A stretch of DNA of 51,972 nucleotides from an uncultured Victivallis sp. GTDB lineage: Bacteria > Verrucomicrobiota > Lentisphaeria > Victivallales > Victivallaceae. The notes under the pieces are model-generated. The model worked only from the letters and a program-made list of their open reading frames with translations. It made no database searches and was not told the origin of the DNA. The translations under genes and the position numbers were made by a program. Below, piece by piece: positions 51,829-51,972 of the stretch (the first letter of the stretch is position 1; the number at the start of each line of letters is the position of its first letter). The DNA lies in contig CALXNS010000112.1 of NCBI GenBank assembly GCA_944389815.1, forward strand, positions 1 to 51,972, given 5' to 3'.

Positions 51829-51972
51829 TCAGTATTCGGTGCTGCCGAAAGCCCAGCCGTCGGAGAAATTAAGCCCGGCGATACAGTTGGCATCCGTCCA
51901 GAGAAACGGAGGCGCGGCATTGGGCTGGAGGGGATTGACCACCGTAACCGTACTGACGTGCCAGTCGAGATG
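51829..51972 (-). CDS. 3' end of a gene that enters from the right edge, unknown product
   Basis: The last 47 codons of a gene whose start lies outside the window. The sequence reads DWHVSTVTVVNPLQPNAAPP and ends SDGWAFGSTEY before TGA. No domain can be recognised. The DG and aromatic-rich tail would fit an H-X9-DG pilin-like or an extracellular protein, but this is a guess. The terminator at 51780-51810 shows that it is the last gene of its unit. Confidence 0.6.
   Translation of the reverse strand, partial: HLDWHVSTVTVVNPLQPNAAPPFLWTDANCIAGLNFSDGWAFGSTEY

Overview
The window looks like a chromosomal segment of a Lentisphaerota bacterium (Victivallis-like). This is an inference. It rests on H-X9-DG prepilin-like proteins sitting inside carbohydrate-use operons, on many secreted or cytoplasmic glycosidases, on GntR/LacI hybrid regulators, and on a mix of GC-rich genes with AT-rich sigma70-type promoters. 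Several housekeeping genes (uvrA, clpC, mnmA, rlmH, hpt) show that it is chromosome rather than plasmid or phage. I see no rRNA, tRNA, CRISPR array, insertion sequence or phage gene.

Layout. 1-200: a GC-rich 28-bp tandem repeat and hairpins. 180-6030: a GspG-like pseudopilin gene, divergent through an overlapping promoter pair from a five-gene set (SDR, phosphohexomutase pseudoenzyme, intact phosphohexomutase, HAD phosphatase, aldo/keto reductase) that ends at a clear terminator. 6080-11534: a GH43-like propeller divergent from uvrA, then a secreted sialate-esterase-like protein. 11769-16962: an AT-richer orphan PD-(D/E)XK nuclease-like protein, an AraC regulator and a divergent glycyl radical enzyme without an activase nearby. 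17019-24424: clpC, mnmA-rlmH, and hpt divergent from a SAHH-like gene plus an SAH/MTA deaminase gene, which together suggest an S-inosylhomocysteine salvage route.

24471-33224 is one minus-strand operon with a perfect-consensus promoter, a possible operator and a strong terminator: GntR/LacI-type regulator, two (alpha/alpha)6-barrel proteins, a TIM-barrel hydrolase-like protein, an H-X9-DG pseudopilin and a GH51-like secreted arabinofuranosidase. 33410-37723 holds a cytoplasmic GH13 enzyme convergent with a large secreted GH39-like protein. 38033-41562 is a plus-strand unit LacI regulator - pseudopilin - secreted beta-helix protein. 41820-46123 is a three-gene unit (secreted esterase-like hydrolase, GH78-like rhamnosidase, PHP hydrolase). 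46166-47516 holds a TerB-like protein and a small unknown protein, divergently transcribed. 47567-51690 is another regulator - pseudopilin - secreted glycosidase operon, followed by the 3' end of a further gene.

The most striking pattern is the repeated unit regulator ... pseudopilin - secreted carbohydrate-active protein. It occurs three times with unrelated enzymes. The pilin gene always lies directly upstream of the exported enzyme: 9 nt and 3 nt away in two cases, 53 nt in the third. The conserved Gly before the prepilin cleavage site is absent in all four pilin-like proteins of the window. I infer that each operon may carry its own dedicated pilin-like partner for export or display of its enzyme. 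No function is proven by the sequence.
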